Part shown: positions 1 through 8,324 of the stretch, piece by piece | Numbering within the stretch: the stretch's first letter is position 1 | How the letters are laid out: every line of letters begins with the position of its first letter | Source: Pararhizobium arenae | Lineage (GTDB): Bacteria; Pseudomonadota; Alphaproteobacteria; Rhizobiales; Rhizobiaceae | NCBI RefSeq assembly: GCF_001931685.1 | Contig: NZ_MOOY01000006.1 | Coordinates: 62,001 to 126,000, forward strand | DNA: 64,000 nucleotides | Direction: 5' to 3' | Notes under the pieces: model-generated | Databases searched by the model: none | Told to the model about the DNA's origin: nothing | What the model saw: only the letters and a program-made list of their open reading frames with translations | Made by a program: the position numbers and the translations under genes

Positions 1-1
1 G

Positions 2-121
2 CAGCGGCTCGGCACGCCGGAAGATTGCGCGCCGGCCTATCTCTTCCTCGCATCATCTGCGCTTTCCGGCTACATCACCGGCCAGGTGCTGGAGGTGAAT
101 GGCGGCCAGCTGATCTGCTGA
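2..121 (+). CDS. SDR family oxidoreductase, C-terminal fragment (5' end outside window)
   Basis: The open frame entering the window encodes the last 39 residues of a short-chain dehydrogenase/reductase. It shows the usual C-terminal pattern: a segment with RLGTPED, then LFLAS, then SGYITGQVLEVNGG, which closes the Rossmann-fold dimer interface in classical SDRs. The catalytic Ser-Tyr-Lys and the cofactor motif lie upstream of the window, so substrate and cofactor cannot be named. The stop codon is one base before the ATG of the LysR gene, so the two may be co-transcribed. Confidence 0.85.
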   Translation, partial: QRLGTPEDCAPAYLFLASSALSGYITGQVLEVNGGQLIC

Positions 122-122
122 C

Positions 123-1016
123 ATGATCGACAAGCTGGAATTCTTCATCGCGTTGGCGCAGGAGCGGCATTTCGGCCGGGCGGCGGAGCTGTGCGGCATC
201 ACCCAGCCGACGCTGTCCGCCGCCATCCGCCAGCTGGAGGATCAGCTGGGCGTAATGCTGGTCGTGCGCGGCGCCCGTTATCAGGGACTGACGCCGGAGG
301 GCCAGCGGGTGCTGGAATGGGCTCGCCGAATCGTCGGCGACAGCCGCACCATGCGCGAGGAAATGCGGGCGGCGCGCAAGGGGCTCGTCGGTCATATCCG
401 CATCGGCGCCGTCCCGACGACGCTGGCCATGGTGCCGAGCATCACCGGGCCGTTTCAGGAAAAACACCCGGAGGTGACGTTCAGCATCATCTCCACGACT
501 TCGCTGAAAATCCTCGGCCTGTTGGAAAATCTGGAGATCGATGCCGGGCTGACCTATCTCGAAAACGAACCGCTGGGGCGGGTGACCAGCGTGCCGCTGC
601 AGGTGGAGCGCTACCATCTGGTGACGGCGGCGGGAACGCCGCTTGCCGATCGCGAAAGCGTGACGTGGAAGGAAGTGAGCGGTCTTCGGCTTTGTCTATT
701 GACCGCCGATATGCAGAACCGCCGCATCATCAACCAGCATTTTGCCGAGGCCGGCGCGGTTGCGGCACCGACGCTGGAATCCAACTCGATGATCGTGCTG
801 TTTTCACATGTGCGTACCGGTCACTGGGCGAGCATCATGCCCTTCAACGTCGCGAATTCATTCGGTTTTCACAAGGACATCAAGATCATTCCGATCACCG
901 AGCCCGATGCGCACCACACGGTTGGACTGGTTGCGACCCATCGCGAACCGTTCACGCCACTGGTTTCGGCCTTGCTGCACGAAGCACGCCTTTTGAGCGA
1001 GCGACAGATGGCTTGA
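123..1016 (+). CDS. LysR-family transcriptional regulator, likely regulator of the fds operon
   Basis: This 297-residue protein has the LysR architecture: an N-terminal winged helix-turn-helix (about residues 1-60, with FGRAAELCGITQPTLSAAIR as recognition region) and a periplasmic-binding-protein-like effector domain from about residue 90 to the end. It is encoded just upstream of the formate dehydrogenase operon in the same direction. LysR regulators sit at this place in many fds loci, so control of formate dehydrogenase is the likely role; the effector is unknown. A symmetric T-N11-A box overlaps its stop codon and lies 149 bp before fdsG. Co-transcription with the upstream SDR gene is possible. 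Confidence 0.9.
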   Translation: MIDKLEFFIALAQERHFGRAAELCGITQPTLSAAIRQLEDQLGVMLVVRGARYQGLTPEGQRVLEWARRIVGDSRTMREEMRAARKGLVGHIRIGAVPTTLAMVPSITGPFQEKHPEVTFSIISTTSLKILGLLENLEIDAGLTYLENEPLGRVTSVPLQVERYHLVTAAGTPLADRESVTWKEVSGLRLCLLTADMQNRRIINQHFAEAGAVAAPTLESNSMIVLFSHVRTGHWASIMPFNVANSFGFHKDIKIIPITEPDAHHTVGLVATHREPFTPLVSALLHEARLLSERQMA

Positions 1017-1031
1017 TAGAAATTTTCTATC
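1015..1031 (+). promoter_or_regulatory. Candidate LysR-type operator upstream of fdsG
   Basis: GATAGAAATTTTCTATC is a perfect inverted repeat with 8-bp arms and a 1-bp centre. It contains the T-N11-A core expected of LysR-type binding sites. It sits between the LysR gene and the fds operon. A possible -35 hexamer TTGACC starts at 1051, but no good -10 follows at the normal spacing. That the neighbouring LysR protein binds here is inferred. Confidence 0.55.
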
Positions 1032-1179
1032 GCCCGACGAAACACCCGTATTGACCCGGAACGGCCCTGCTGCGAAGCTTTTTTTAAAGGAATAGGCGCG
1101 CGACGGGCGGGAGGCCTCATGGGCTGCCTTTGCTGATGCCGCATCGACAACAGGCTTTGGCTTGCCGGGAGGGAAGACC

Positions 1180-1659
1180 GTGAATTTGCATATGCCCGTG
1201 CCCGATATCGACGCGCGAACGCTCGCGATCGTCAATGAACTCAAGGGGCTGGAAGGCCCGCTGCTGCCGATCCTGCATGAGATCCAGGCCGAGTTCGGCT
1301 ATGTGCCGGAAGACTGTCTTCCCGTGATTGCACGCGAGCTCAACCTTTCCCGCGCCGAAGTGCATGGGGTCGTGACCTTCTATCACGATTATCGCCGCCA
1401 TCCCGCCGGCCGCCATGTATTAAAGCTCTGCCAGGCCGAGGCCTGCCAGTCGATGGGCTCTGATGCCGTCGCCGCGAAGGTAAAGGCGCTGCTCGGCATC
1501 GATTTCCATGAAACCACCGAGGATGGCGCGGTGACGCTGGAGCCGGTCTACTGTCTCGGGCTCTGTTCCACCGCACCCGCCGCGATGCTCGATGGCGAGG
1601 TGCATGGGAGGCTCGATGACGATGCCATTGCCGACCTCGTTGCGGAGGCGCGCCGATGA
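1180..1659 (+). CDS. fdsG: NAD-dependent formate dehydrogenase, gamma subunit (NuoE-like)
   Basis: The 159-residue product is the thioredoxin-fold [2Fe-2S] subunit of the soluble NAD-dependent molybdenum formate dehydrogenase, homologous to NuoE of complex I. The four cluster cysteines are visible as LCQAEACQS and PVYCLGLCST. It passes electrons between the FdsB flavin module and FdsA. I chose the GTG at 1180 because GGGAGGGAA precedes it at good spacing; an in-frame TTG at 1162 would add six residues but overlaps that Shine-Dalgarno. The stop overlaps the fdsB start by 4 bp (ATGA), so translation is coupled. Confidence 0.93.
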   Translation: MNLHMPVPDIDARTLAIVNELKGLEGPLLPILHEIQAEFGYVPEDCLPVIARELNLSRAEVHGVVTFYHDYRRHPAGRHVLKLCQAEACQSMGSDAVAAKVKALLGIDFHETTEDGAVTLEPVYCLGLCSTAPAAMLDGEVHGRLDDDAIADLVAEARR

Positions 1660-3212
1660 CCGTCACCATTTTCGTTCCCCGCGATGCCGCAGCGCTGGCC
1701 GTCGGCGCAGACAGGGTGGCGAAAGCCATCGAGACGGAAATCGCGGCCCGCGGCCTTGATGCGCGCATCGTGCGCAACGGTTCGCGCGGCATGCTCTGGC
1801 TGGAGCCCTTAGTCGAAGTTCGTACCGATCACGGCCGCATCGCCTATGGGCCTGTGCGTCCCGCCGATGTCGCCTCGCTCTTCGATGCCGGCTTCCTTGA
1901 AGGCGGCGCGCATCCGCTCTGCCATGGACCGACCCATGACATTCCCTATTATGCCAGCCAGACCCGTCTCACCTTTTCCCGCTGCGGCGTGACCGATCCG
2001 CTGTCGATCGAGGACTATCGCCATTATCAAGGCCTGACGGGTCTCACAAAAGCGATCTCGATGACGCCTGCCGAGATCGTCAGCCAAGTTACCGACAGCG
2101 GCTTGCGCGGGCGCGGCGGCGCGGGCTTTCCGACCGGAATCAAATGGAAGACGGTGATGGATGCGGCCGGGCCGCAGAAATATATCGTCTGCAATGCCGA
2201 CGAGGGCGATAGCGCGACGTTTGCCGACCGGATGATCATGGAAGGTGACCCCTTCGTGCTGATCGAAGGCATGGCGATCGCCGGCATCGCGACAGGCGCG
2301 ACCAAGGGTTACGTCTATATCCGCTCGGAATATCCGCATGCGATCAAGACCATGGACGAGGCGATCCGCATCGCTCGCCAGAACGGGATGCTTGGGCCTT
2401 CGGTGCTGGGTTCGGCCTACGCCTTCGACATGGAAGTGCGCAGCGGCGCAGGCGCCTATGTCTGCGGCGAGGAAACATCGCTGCTGAACAGCCTGGAGGG
2501 CAAACGCGGCATCGTGCGCGCCAAGCCGCCGCTGCCGGCGCTTCAGGGTTTTCTGGGACGACCGACCGTCGTCAACAATGTGATGTCGCTGGCGTCCGTG
2601 CCTGTCATTCTCGACCGAGGACCGGAATTCTACCGTGATTTCGGCATGGGCCGCTCGCGCGGCACGATCCCGATCCAGATCGCCGGCAACGTCAAGTATG
2701 GCGGCCTCTATGAGGTTGCCTTCGGCCTGACACTCGGCGAGATCGTTGAAAAGATCGGCGGCGGCACGGCCAGTGGGCGGCCGGTAAAGGCCGTGCAGGT
2801 CGGCGGGCCGCTCGGGGCCTATTTCCCGGTCTCGATGTTCGACACGCCGTTTGACTACGAGGCTTTTGCCGCGAGAGACGGCTTGATCGGCCATGCCGGC
2901 ATCACCGTTTTCGACGATACGGTCGACATGCTGAAGCAGGCGCGGTTTGCGATGGAATTCTGCGCCATCGAAAGCTGCGGCAAGTGCACACCCTGCCGCA
3001 TCGGCTCGACCCGTGGCGTCGAGACCGCCGACAAGATAGCCCGCGGCATCGAGCCCGAAAAGAACAAGGTGTTGCTTGCCGATCTCTGCAACACGATGAA
3101 ATTCGGCTCGCTTTGTGCGCTGGGCGGCTTCACGCCTTACCCGGTGATGAGCGCGATGACACATTTCCCGGAAGACTTTTCGCCGGCGCCGGTGGTGGAG
3201 GCTGCGGAATGA
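1656..3212 (+). CDS. fdsB: NAD-dependent formate dehydrogenase, beta subunit (NuoF-like)
   Basis: The 518-residue diaphorase subunit carries FMN, the NAD site and one [4Fe-4S] cluster, transferring formate-derived electrons to NAD+. Residues 1-100 resemble the thioredoxin-like extension seen in FdsB/HoxF. The Gly-rich GLRGRGGAGFPTGIKW (about 149-164) is the NADH/FMN binding signature, and CNADEGD follows. ESCGKCTPCRIGSTRG near residue 440 supplies three of the four cluster cysteines. Length and motif order fit a full-length FdsB. It overlaps fdsG by 4 bp and is separated from fdsA by about 200 bp holding a palindromic repeat. Confidence 0.95.
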   Translation: MTVTIFVPRDAAALAVGADRVAKAIETEIAARGLDARIVRNGSRGMLWLEPLVEVRTDHGRIAYGPVRPADVASLFDAGFLEGGAHPLCHGPTHDIPYYASQTRLTFSRCGVTDPLSIEDYRHYQGLTGLTKAISMTPAEIVSQVTDSGLRGRGGAGFPTGIKWKTVMDAAGPQKYIVCNADEGDSATFADRMIMEGDPFVLIEGMAIAGIATGATKGYVYIRSEYPHAIKTMDEAIRIARQNGMLGPSVLGSAYAFDMEVRSGAGAYVCGEETSLLNSLEGKRGIVRAKPPLPALQGFLGRPTVVNNVMSLASVPVILDRGPEFYRDFGMGRSRGTIPIQIAGNVKYGGLYEVAFGLTLGEIVEKIGGGTASGRPVKAVQVGGPLGAYFPVSMFDTPFDYEAFAARDGLIGHAGITVFDDTVDMLKQARFAMEFCAIESCGKCTPCRIGSTRGVETADKIARGIEPEKNKVLLADLCNTMKFGSLCALGGFTPYPVMSAMTHFPEDFSPAPVVEAAE

Positions 3213-3227
3213 TGAGCCTGACGCACC

Positions 3228-3373
3228 CTACCCCCCTCTGTCACTTCGTGACATCTCCCCCTCAAGGGGGGAGATCGTTCTTTTTCCAAATGAGCCGCGT
3301 TTCAACCGCGAACGTGCCACTTGCGATCTCCCCCCTTGAGGGGAAGATGCCCGACAGGGCAGAGGGGGGTAAC
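3228..3373. repeat. Mosaic palindromic intergenic repeat, copy 1 (RIME-like), between fdsB and fdsA
   Basis: The element begins TACCCCCCTCTG and ends CAGAGGGGGGTA. Each end has a small hairpin (TCACTTCGTGA at the left, CCCGACAGGG at the right), followed inward by GATCTCCCCC-type arms that pair across the element. The layout resembles the rhizobial intergenic mosaic elements (RIME), but I could not compare with a database. The copy at 6329-6475 carries the same two end types in swapped order and is therefore inverted relative to this one. In mRNA it would form a strong structure between fdsB and fdsA. Confidence 0.8.
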
Positions 3374-3419
3374 GCCTCCGCACCACACTCTTTCCTTTCT
3401 TCCGCACAGGAGGTCCGCC

Positions 3420-6299
3420 ATGTCCCTCGTTCCTGAAATCGACTACGGCACGCCGGCTTCCCGCGCGGAAAAGATGGTGACGCTGACCATTGATGGTCGC
3501 GATATCACTGTGCCGGAAGGCACCTCGATCATGCGGGCATCCATGGAAGCCGGCATCCAGGTGCCGAAACTCTGCGCCACCGACATGGTCGATGCCTTCG
3601 GCTCCTGCCGCCTTTGTCTCGTGGAGATCGAGGGGCGCAACGGCACGCCCGCCTCCTGCACGACGCCGGTTGCGCCCGGCCTCAAGGTACACACCCAGAC
3701 CTCGCGCCTTAAGGACATCCGCAAGGGCGTAATGGAGCTTTATATCTCCGACCACCCGCTCGACTGTCTGACCTGCGCCGCCAATGGCGACTGCGAGCTG
3801 CAGGACATGGCCGGCGCCGTGGGCCTGCGTGATGTGCGCTACGGCTATGAAGGCGACAATCACGTCAAGGCGCGGGAGAACGGCGAAGCCAATGCCCGCT
3901 GGATGCCGAAGGACGAGTCCAACCCCTATTTCACCTATGATCCTTCCAAGTGCATCGTCTGTTCGCGCTGTGTGCGCGCCTGTGAAGAGGTGCAGGGCAC
4001 CTTTGCGCTGACCATCGAGGGCCGCGGCTTCGACAGTCGCGTTTCGCCCGGCATGCACGAAAACTTTCTCTCCTCCGAATGCGTTTCCTGCGGCGCCTGC
4101 GTGCAGGCCTGCCCGACGGCGACGCTGACGGAAAAATCCGTCATCGAGATCGGCCAGCCGGAGCATTCCGTCGTTACCACCTGCGCCTATTGCGGCGTTG
4201 GCTGCTCGTTCAAGGCGGAGATGCGTGGCGAGGAACTTGTGCGCATGGTGCCGTGGAAGGACGGCAAGGCCAATCGCGGCCACTCCTGCGTCAAGGGCCG
4301 CTTCGCCTATGGCTACTCTACCCACAAGGAACGCATCCTCAACCCGATGATCCGCGAGAAGGTCTCCGATCCCTGGCGGGAAGTGACCTGGGAGGAGGCC
4401 TATGCCCATGTCGCCTCCGAATTCCGTCGCATCCAGTACCAGTATGGCCGCGAGGCGATCGGCGGCATCACGTCTTCTCGCTGCACCAATGAGGAAACCT
4501 TCCTCGTGCAGAAGCTGATCCGGGCCGGCTTCGGCAACAACAATGTCGATACCTGCGCCCGTGTCTGCCATTCGCCGACCGGCTACGGTCTTGGCCAGAC
4601 CTTCGGCACCTCCGCCGGCACGCAGGATTTCGATTCGGTTGAGCATTCCGATGTCGTCGTCATCATCGGCGCCAACCCGACGGACGGCCACCCGGTCTTC
4701 GGGTCGCGGCTGAAAAAGCGGCTGCGGCAGGGCGCGAAGCTGATCGTCATCGATCCACGCCGTACCGATATCGTGCGTTCGCCCCATATCGAGGCTGCCT
4801 ATCACCTGCCGCTGAAGCCGGGCACCAATGTCGCCGTCATGACGGCGCTCGCCCATGTGATCGTCACCGAAGGGCTTTTCGACGAAAAATTCATCCGGGA
4901 GCGTTGTGACTGGTCGGAATTCGAGGACTGGGCCGCTTTCGTCGCCGATGAGAGCCATAGTCCGGAAGCGATCGAAAAATACACCGGCGTGAAGCCTGAG
5001 GATATTCGCGGCGCGGCCCGTCTGTTCGCCACCGGCGGCAATGGCGCGATCTATTATGGCCTCGGCGTGACCGAGCACAGCCAGGGTTCGACCACCGTCA
5101 TGGCAATTGCCAACCTTGCCATGGCGACCGGCAATATCGGCCGCCCCGGAGTCGGGGTGAACCCGCTGCGTGGCCAGAACAATGTGCAGGGCTCGTGCGA
5201 TATGGGCTCCTTCCCGCATGAACTGCCGGGCTATCGCCACGTCTCTGACGATGCGACCCGCGAGATTTTTGAGAAGATGTGGGGCGTGAAGCTCTCGGAC
5301 GAGCCGGGACTGCGCATTCCCAACATGCTGGATGCCGCCGTCGATGGTTCGTTCAAGGGTATCTACATTCAGGGCGAGGACATCCTGCAATCCGACCCGG
5401 ACACCAAGCATGTGGCGGCCGGTCTTGCGGCGATGGAATGCGTGGTGGTGCAGGACCTGTTCCTCAACGAAACCGCCAACTACGCCCATGTCTTCCTGCC
5501 GGGCTCGACCTTCCTCGAAAAGGACGGCACCTTCACCAATGCCGAGCGCCGCATCAACCGCGTGCGCAAGGTGATGACGCCGCGCAACGGCTATGGCGAC
5601 TGGGAAATCACCCAGAAGCTGGCGCAGGCCATGGGCCTCGACTGGAACTACACGCACCCGTTCGAGATCATGGACGAGATCGCGGCAACGACGCCGAGCT
5701 TCGCCCTCGTCTCCTACGACTATCTCGACAAGATGGGCTCGGTGCAGTGGCCCTGCAACGAGAAAACGCCGTTGGGCTCCCCGATCATGCATATCGACGG
5801 CTTTGTGCGCGGCAAGGGCAAGTTCATCCGCACCGAATATGTCGCGACCCACGAGCGCACCGGGCCACGTTTCCCGCTGCTGCTCACCACCGGCCGTATT
5901 CTCAGCCAGTACAATGTCGGGGCGCAGACGCGGCGCACCGACAATGTCGTCTGGCACGAGGAGGACCGGCTGGAAATCCATGCCCATGATGCCGAAAACC
6001 GCGGCATTCACGATGGCGACTGGGTAAAACTCACCAGCCGTTCGGGCGATACGACGCTGCGCGCGCTGATCACCGATCGCGTGGCGCCGGGCGTGGTCTA
6101 CACCACGTTCCACCACCCGACGACGCAGGCCAATGTCATCACCACGGATTTCTCCGACTGGGCGACCAACTGCCCGGAATACAAGGTGACGGCCGTGCAG
6201 GTCTCGCCCTCCAACGGGCCTTCGGACTGGCAGGTGGAATATGACGAGCAGGCCCGGCAGTCGCGCCGGATCGTGGCGAAGCTTGAGGCGGCGGAATAA
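3420..6299 (+). CDS. fdsA: NAD-dependent formate dehydrogenase, alpha (catalytic molybdenum) subunit
   Basis: This 959-residue subunit oxidises formate to CO2 at a bis-molybdopterin centre. Starting at the ATG behind AGGAGGTCCGCC, it shows a [2Fe-2S] ferredoxin domain (Cys52, 63, 66, 80), the complex-I-type HPLDCLTC cluster site (about 112-119), two ferredoxin-like cluster motifs (CIVCSRCVRAC from 178, CVSCGACVQAC from 221), the CAYCGVGCSF [4Fe-4S] motif from 255, and the molybdopterin domain. ARVCHSP (Cys383-His384) matches the molybdenum-ligating Cys and conserved His of FdsA enzymes, so it is a Cys rather than selenocysteine enzyme. Length and domain order are complete. Palindromic repeats lie on both sides. 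Confidence 0.97.
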   Translation: MSLVPEIDYGTPASRAEKMVTLTIDGRDITVPEGTSIMRASMEAGIQVPKLCATDMVDAFGSCRLCLVEIEGRNGTPASCTTPVAPGLKVHTQTSRLKDIRKGVMELYISDHPLDCLTCAANGDCELQDMAGAVGLRDVRYGYEGDNHVKARENGEANARWMPKDESNPYFTYDPSKCIVCSRCVRACEEVQGTFALTIEGRGFDSRVSPGMHENFLSSECVSCGACVQACPTATLTEKSVIEIGQPEHSVVTTCAYCGVGCSFKAEMRGEELVRMVPWKDGKANRGHSCVKGRFAYGYSTHKERILNPMIREKVSDPWREVTWEEAYAHVASEFRRIQYQYGREAIGGITSSRCTNEETFLVQKLIRAGFGNNNVDTCARVCHSPTGYGLGQTFGTSAGTQDFDSVEHSDVVVIIGANPTDGHPVFGSRLKKRLRQGAKLIVIDPRRTDIVRSPHIEAAYHLPLKPGTNVAVMTALAHVIVTEGLFDEKFIRERCDWSEFEDWAAFVADESHSPEAIEKYTGVKPEDIRGAARLFATGGNGAIYYGLGVTEHSQGSTTVMAIANLAMATGNIGRPGVGVNPLRGQNNVQGSCDMGSFPHELPGYRHVSDDATREIFEKMWGVKLSDEPGLRIPNMLDAAVDGSFKGIYIQGEDILQSDPDTKHVAAGLAAMECVVVQDLFLNETANYAHVFLPGSTFLEKDGTFTNAERRINRVRKVMTPRNGYGDWEITQKLAQAMGLDWNYTHPFEIMDEIAATTPSFALVSYDYLDKMGSVQWPCNEKTPLGSPIMHIDGFVRGKGKFIRTEYVATHERTGPRFPLLLTTGRILSQYNVGAQTRRTDNVVWHEEDRLEIHAHDAENRGIHDGDWVKLTSRSGDTTLRALITDRVAPGVVYTTFHHPTTQANVITTDFSDWATNCPEYKVTAVQVSPSNGPSDWQVEYDEQARQSRRIVAKLEAAE

Positions 6300-6328
6300 G
6301 AGCCGATCAATGTGGAGCTTGCCGCCGA

Positions 6329-6475
6329 TACCCCCCTCTGCCCTGCCGGGCATCTCCCCCTCAGGGGGGGAGATCGGCAAGAAGCGCTTTCTCGCTCAAA
6401 CAAGGAGAGGCTGCGAGGGAAATGAACGATCTCCCCCCTTGAGGGGGAGATGTCACGACGTGACAGAGGGGGGTA
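6329..6475. repeat. Mosaic palindromic intergenic repeat, copy 2 (RIME-like), inverted relative to copy 1
   Basis: It begins TACCCCCCTCTG and ends CAGAGGGGGGTA. The end hairpins appear as CCCTGCCGGG (left) and TCACGACGTGA (right), the reverse of the order at 3228-3373. The reverse complement of its middle starts GGGGAGATCGTTC, matching the other copy and confirming opposite orientation. It occupies nearly the whole gap between fdsA and fdhD. Confidence 0.8.
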
Positions 6476-6497
6476 GAGCTGCACCCCGTACGCTCCC

Positions 6498-7325
6498 ATG
6501 ACGTCTCTCCGCACCACCGCAAAGGTCCCAGAAATCTTTCGCCGCAAAGATTCAGTCGGCGAAGGCGAGCGGGTTGTGCCGGAAGAGACGCCGGTGGCCT
6601 TCAGCTATGGCGGCTCGACCCATGCCGTGATGATGGCGACGCCGGATGATCATGAGGATTTTGCGGTCGGTTTCAGCCTGACCGAGGGCATCATCACCGA
6701 TATCAGCGAGATCGAAGAGGTCGAGGCCATCCGGACCGAAATCGGCATCGACCTGCAGATCCGGCTTGCGGAGGATCGCAACGACCGGCTGGTGGCGCGC
6801 CGGCGGCATATGGCCGGGCCGGTGGGCTGCGGGCTTTGCGGCATCGAATCGATCGAGGAAGCCGTGCGGCCAACGCCGGATGTCAGCGCTTCACCGCTTC
6901 GAATGAGCGAGCGGGATATCGTCGAAGCCGTCGCCGAGCTTGGCAGCCGGCAGCCGCTGCATTTCGAGACGCGCGCCGTGCATGGCGCGGGCTTTTACGT
7001 GCCGGGCAAAGGCATCGTTGCCGTGCGCGAGGATGTCGGGCGGCACAATGCGCTGGACAAGCTGGCTGGGGCGGCCGCCCGGGCCGGCTATGCCGGCCGC
7101 GATGGCGCCGTTGTCGTTACCAGTCGCGTTTCTGTCGAGATGGTGCAGAAGACGGCGATGATCGGCAGCCCGGTCATCATCGCCATTTCCGCGCCGACGG
7201 CGCTTGCCATCCGCACGGCCGAGAAGGCCGGCATGACATTGGTCGCTCTGGTGCGCGGCGACGAGTTCGAGATTTTCACCCATAGCGACCGTATCTATCC
7301 AGGAGCAGCCTCCGATGTCGCATGA
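6498..7325 (+). CDS. fdhD: Formate dehydrogenase accessory sulfurtransferase FdhD (FdsC)
   Basis: The 275-residue protein belongs to the FdhD family, which transfers sulfur from a cysteine desulfurase to the molybdenum cofactor before insertion into formate dehydrogenase. The functional CxxC is seen in GPVGCGLCGIES (Cys111 and Cys114). Other family blocks are present: DHEDFAVGFSLTEGI near 51-65 and REDVGRHNALDKL around 178-190. In this operon type the gene is also called fdsC. It overlaps fdsD by 11 bp, so translation is likely coupled. Confidence 0.95.
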   Translation: MTSLRTTAKVPEIFRRKDSVGEGERVVPEETPVAFSYGGSTHAVMMATPDDHEDFAVGFSLTEGIITDISEIEEVEAIRTEIGIDLQIRLAEDRNDRLVARRRHMAGPVGCGLCGIESIEEAVRPTPDVSASPLRMSERDIVEAVAELGSRQPLHFETRAVHGAGFYVPGKGIVAVREDVGRHNALDKLAGAAARAGYAGRDGAVVVTSRVSVEMVQKTAMIGSPVIIAISAPTALAIRTAEKAGMTLVALVRGDEFEIFTHSDRIYPGAASDVA

Positions 7326-7569
7326 CCAGCCGCACAAGACGACCGACGACAAGCTCATCTACATGGCCAATCAGATCGCCACTTTCTTCAAGTCGCAACC
7401 GGAAGGGGAGCAAGTGAAGGGGATTTCCGGCCATATCAACAAATTCTGGGAACAGCGCATGCGCCGCGCTTTCTTTGTCATGATCGATCAAGGCGATTCG
7501 CGGTTTGATCCTCTGGTGGTGAAGGCTGCGGCGCTGATCAAGCGGCCTGCGGAGGTGAAGCAGGTTTAA
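7315..7569 (+). CDS. fdsD: NAD-dependent formate dehydrogenase, delta subunit
   Basis: The 84-residue protein matches the small FdsD family in size, content and last place in the operon. Its sequence includes KLIYMANQIATFFKSQPEG and a C-terminal region with MRRAFFVMI. FdsD copurifies with or is needed for active FdsABG enzyme in characterised systems; it carries no cofactor motif. The ATG lies inside the end of fdhD in another frame. The gene is followed by a 120-bp palindromic element that may end or stabilise the operon transcript. Confidence 0.9.
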   Translation: MSHDQPHKTTDDKLIYMANQIATFFKSQPEGEQVKGISGHINKFWEQRMRRAFFVMIDQGDSRFDPLVVKAAALIKRPAEVKQV

Positions 7570-7583
7570 GCCGTCGATTCGCT

Positions 7584-7702
7584 CTTCTCCCCTTGTGGGA
7601 GAAGATGTCCGAAGGACAGATGAGGGGGTCTTTGCGACAGACTCCGAGCCAGCCGCCCCCTCATCCGGCGCTGCGCGCCACCTTCTCCCACAAGGGGAGA
7701 AG
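7584..7702. repeat. Palindromic intergenic element of a second type (RIME-like) downstream of fdsD
   Basis: The 21-bp ends are exact inverted repeats of each other (7584-7604 and 7682-7702), and each end is itself a hairpin built on CTTCTCCC/GGGAGAAG. A second inner pair, ATGAGGGGG at 7620 and CCCCCTCAT at 7656, extends the fold. The core differs from the two copies around fdsA, so this is another repeat type. It lies between convergent fdsD and the Lrp-type gene. Confidence 0.8.
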
Positions 7703-7770
7703 TGGGAGAGCGCAGCAAGCATCTGCGCTACAAACGCCTCTCCGCGATTTCAGTTCTCAACACCCGCGAA

Positions 7771-8202
7771 TCAGCGACTGATTCGTGTCGATAACACCAC
7801 CGATGAAAGCGTGCGCTCCACACCGTCGATCTCGCCTATCCGGTCTATGATCAGGTCGAGCGCGCTGATGGACGGGGCCGCGATAATCGCGATCAGATCG
7901 AAACTGCCGCTCACCGAATGCAGCGTGCGGACCTGCTGCAACGCATGAAGCTCCTGCGTCACGCGCGCCAGCGCCTTGGGAGCAAGCGTGATCAGCACAT
8001 GGGCCTTCACAAGTCCCTGCTCGAAATCGTCCGACAGCCGGATGCCATAGCCGGCGATCACGCCGTCCCGCTCCAGCCTCTCGATCCGGGACTGAACCGT
8101 GGTGCGCGACAGGCCGAGCTTCCGCGCCAACATTGCCGTTGGCAACCTGGCGTTTTCGCTGAGCAGTGACAGAAGCTGCCGGTCTTTATCCGATATCGTC
8201 AT
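7771..8202 (-). CDS. Lrp/AsnC-family transcriptional regulator
   Basis: The 143-residue protein has the two Lrp/AsnC parts: an N-terminal helix-turn-helix (about 1-60, with LARKLGLSRTTVQSRIERLE) and a C-terminal RAM ligand-binding and oligomerisation domain. It is divergent from a saccharopine dehydrogenase-like gene, with 122 bp between the two starts. Lrp-type regulators often control the divergent amino-acid metabolism gene, so autoregulation and control of that gene are likely; a lysine-related effector would fit but is inferred. Confidence 0.92.
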   Translation of the reverse strand: MTISDKDRQLLSLLSENARLPTAMLARKLGLSRTTVQSRIERLERDGVIAGYGIRLSDDFEQGLVKAHVLITLAPKALARVTQELHALQQVRTLHSVSGSFDLIAIIAAPSISALDLIIDRIGEIDGVERTLSSVVLSTRISR

Positions 8203-8324
8203 TTCGCTTCTTTTGATCGTCTATCTGCCGATATTGATGCGTCATTTCTAACAGAATGAAGCTACGTTTCAACTGCACTTGGGCCCATCATAAAGCATCG
8301 AATGCACATGAGGGGATTGCAGAC

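Noticed and set aside
3228-6380. Very long open frame on the minus strand opposite fdsA
   Set aside because: It mirrors the codon structure of fdsA in GC-rich DNA, begins and ends in the palindromic repeats, and has low-complexity composition with no domain. FdsA on the other strand is certain.
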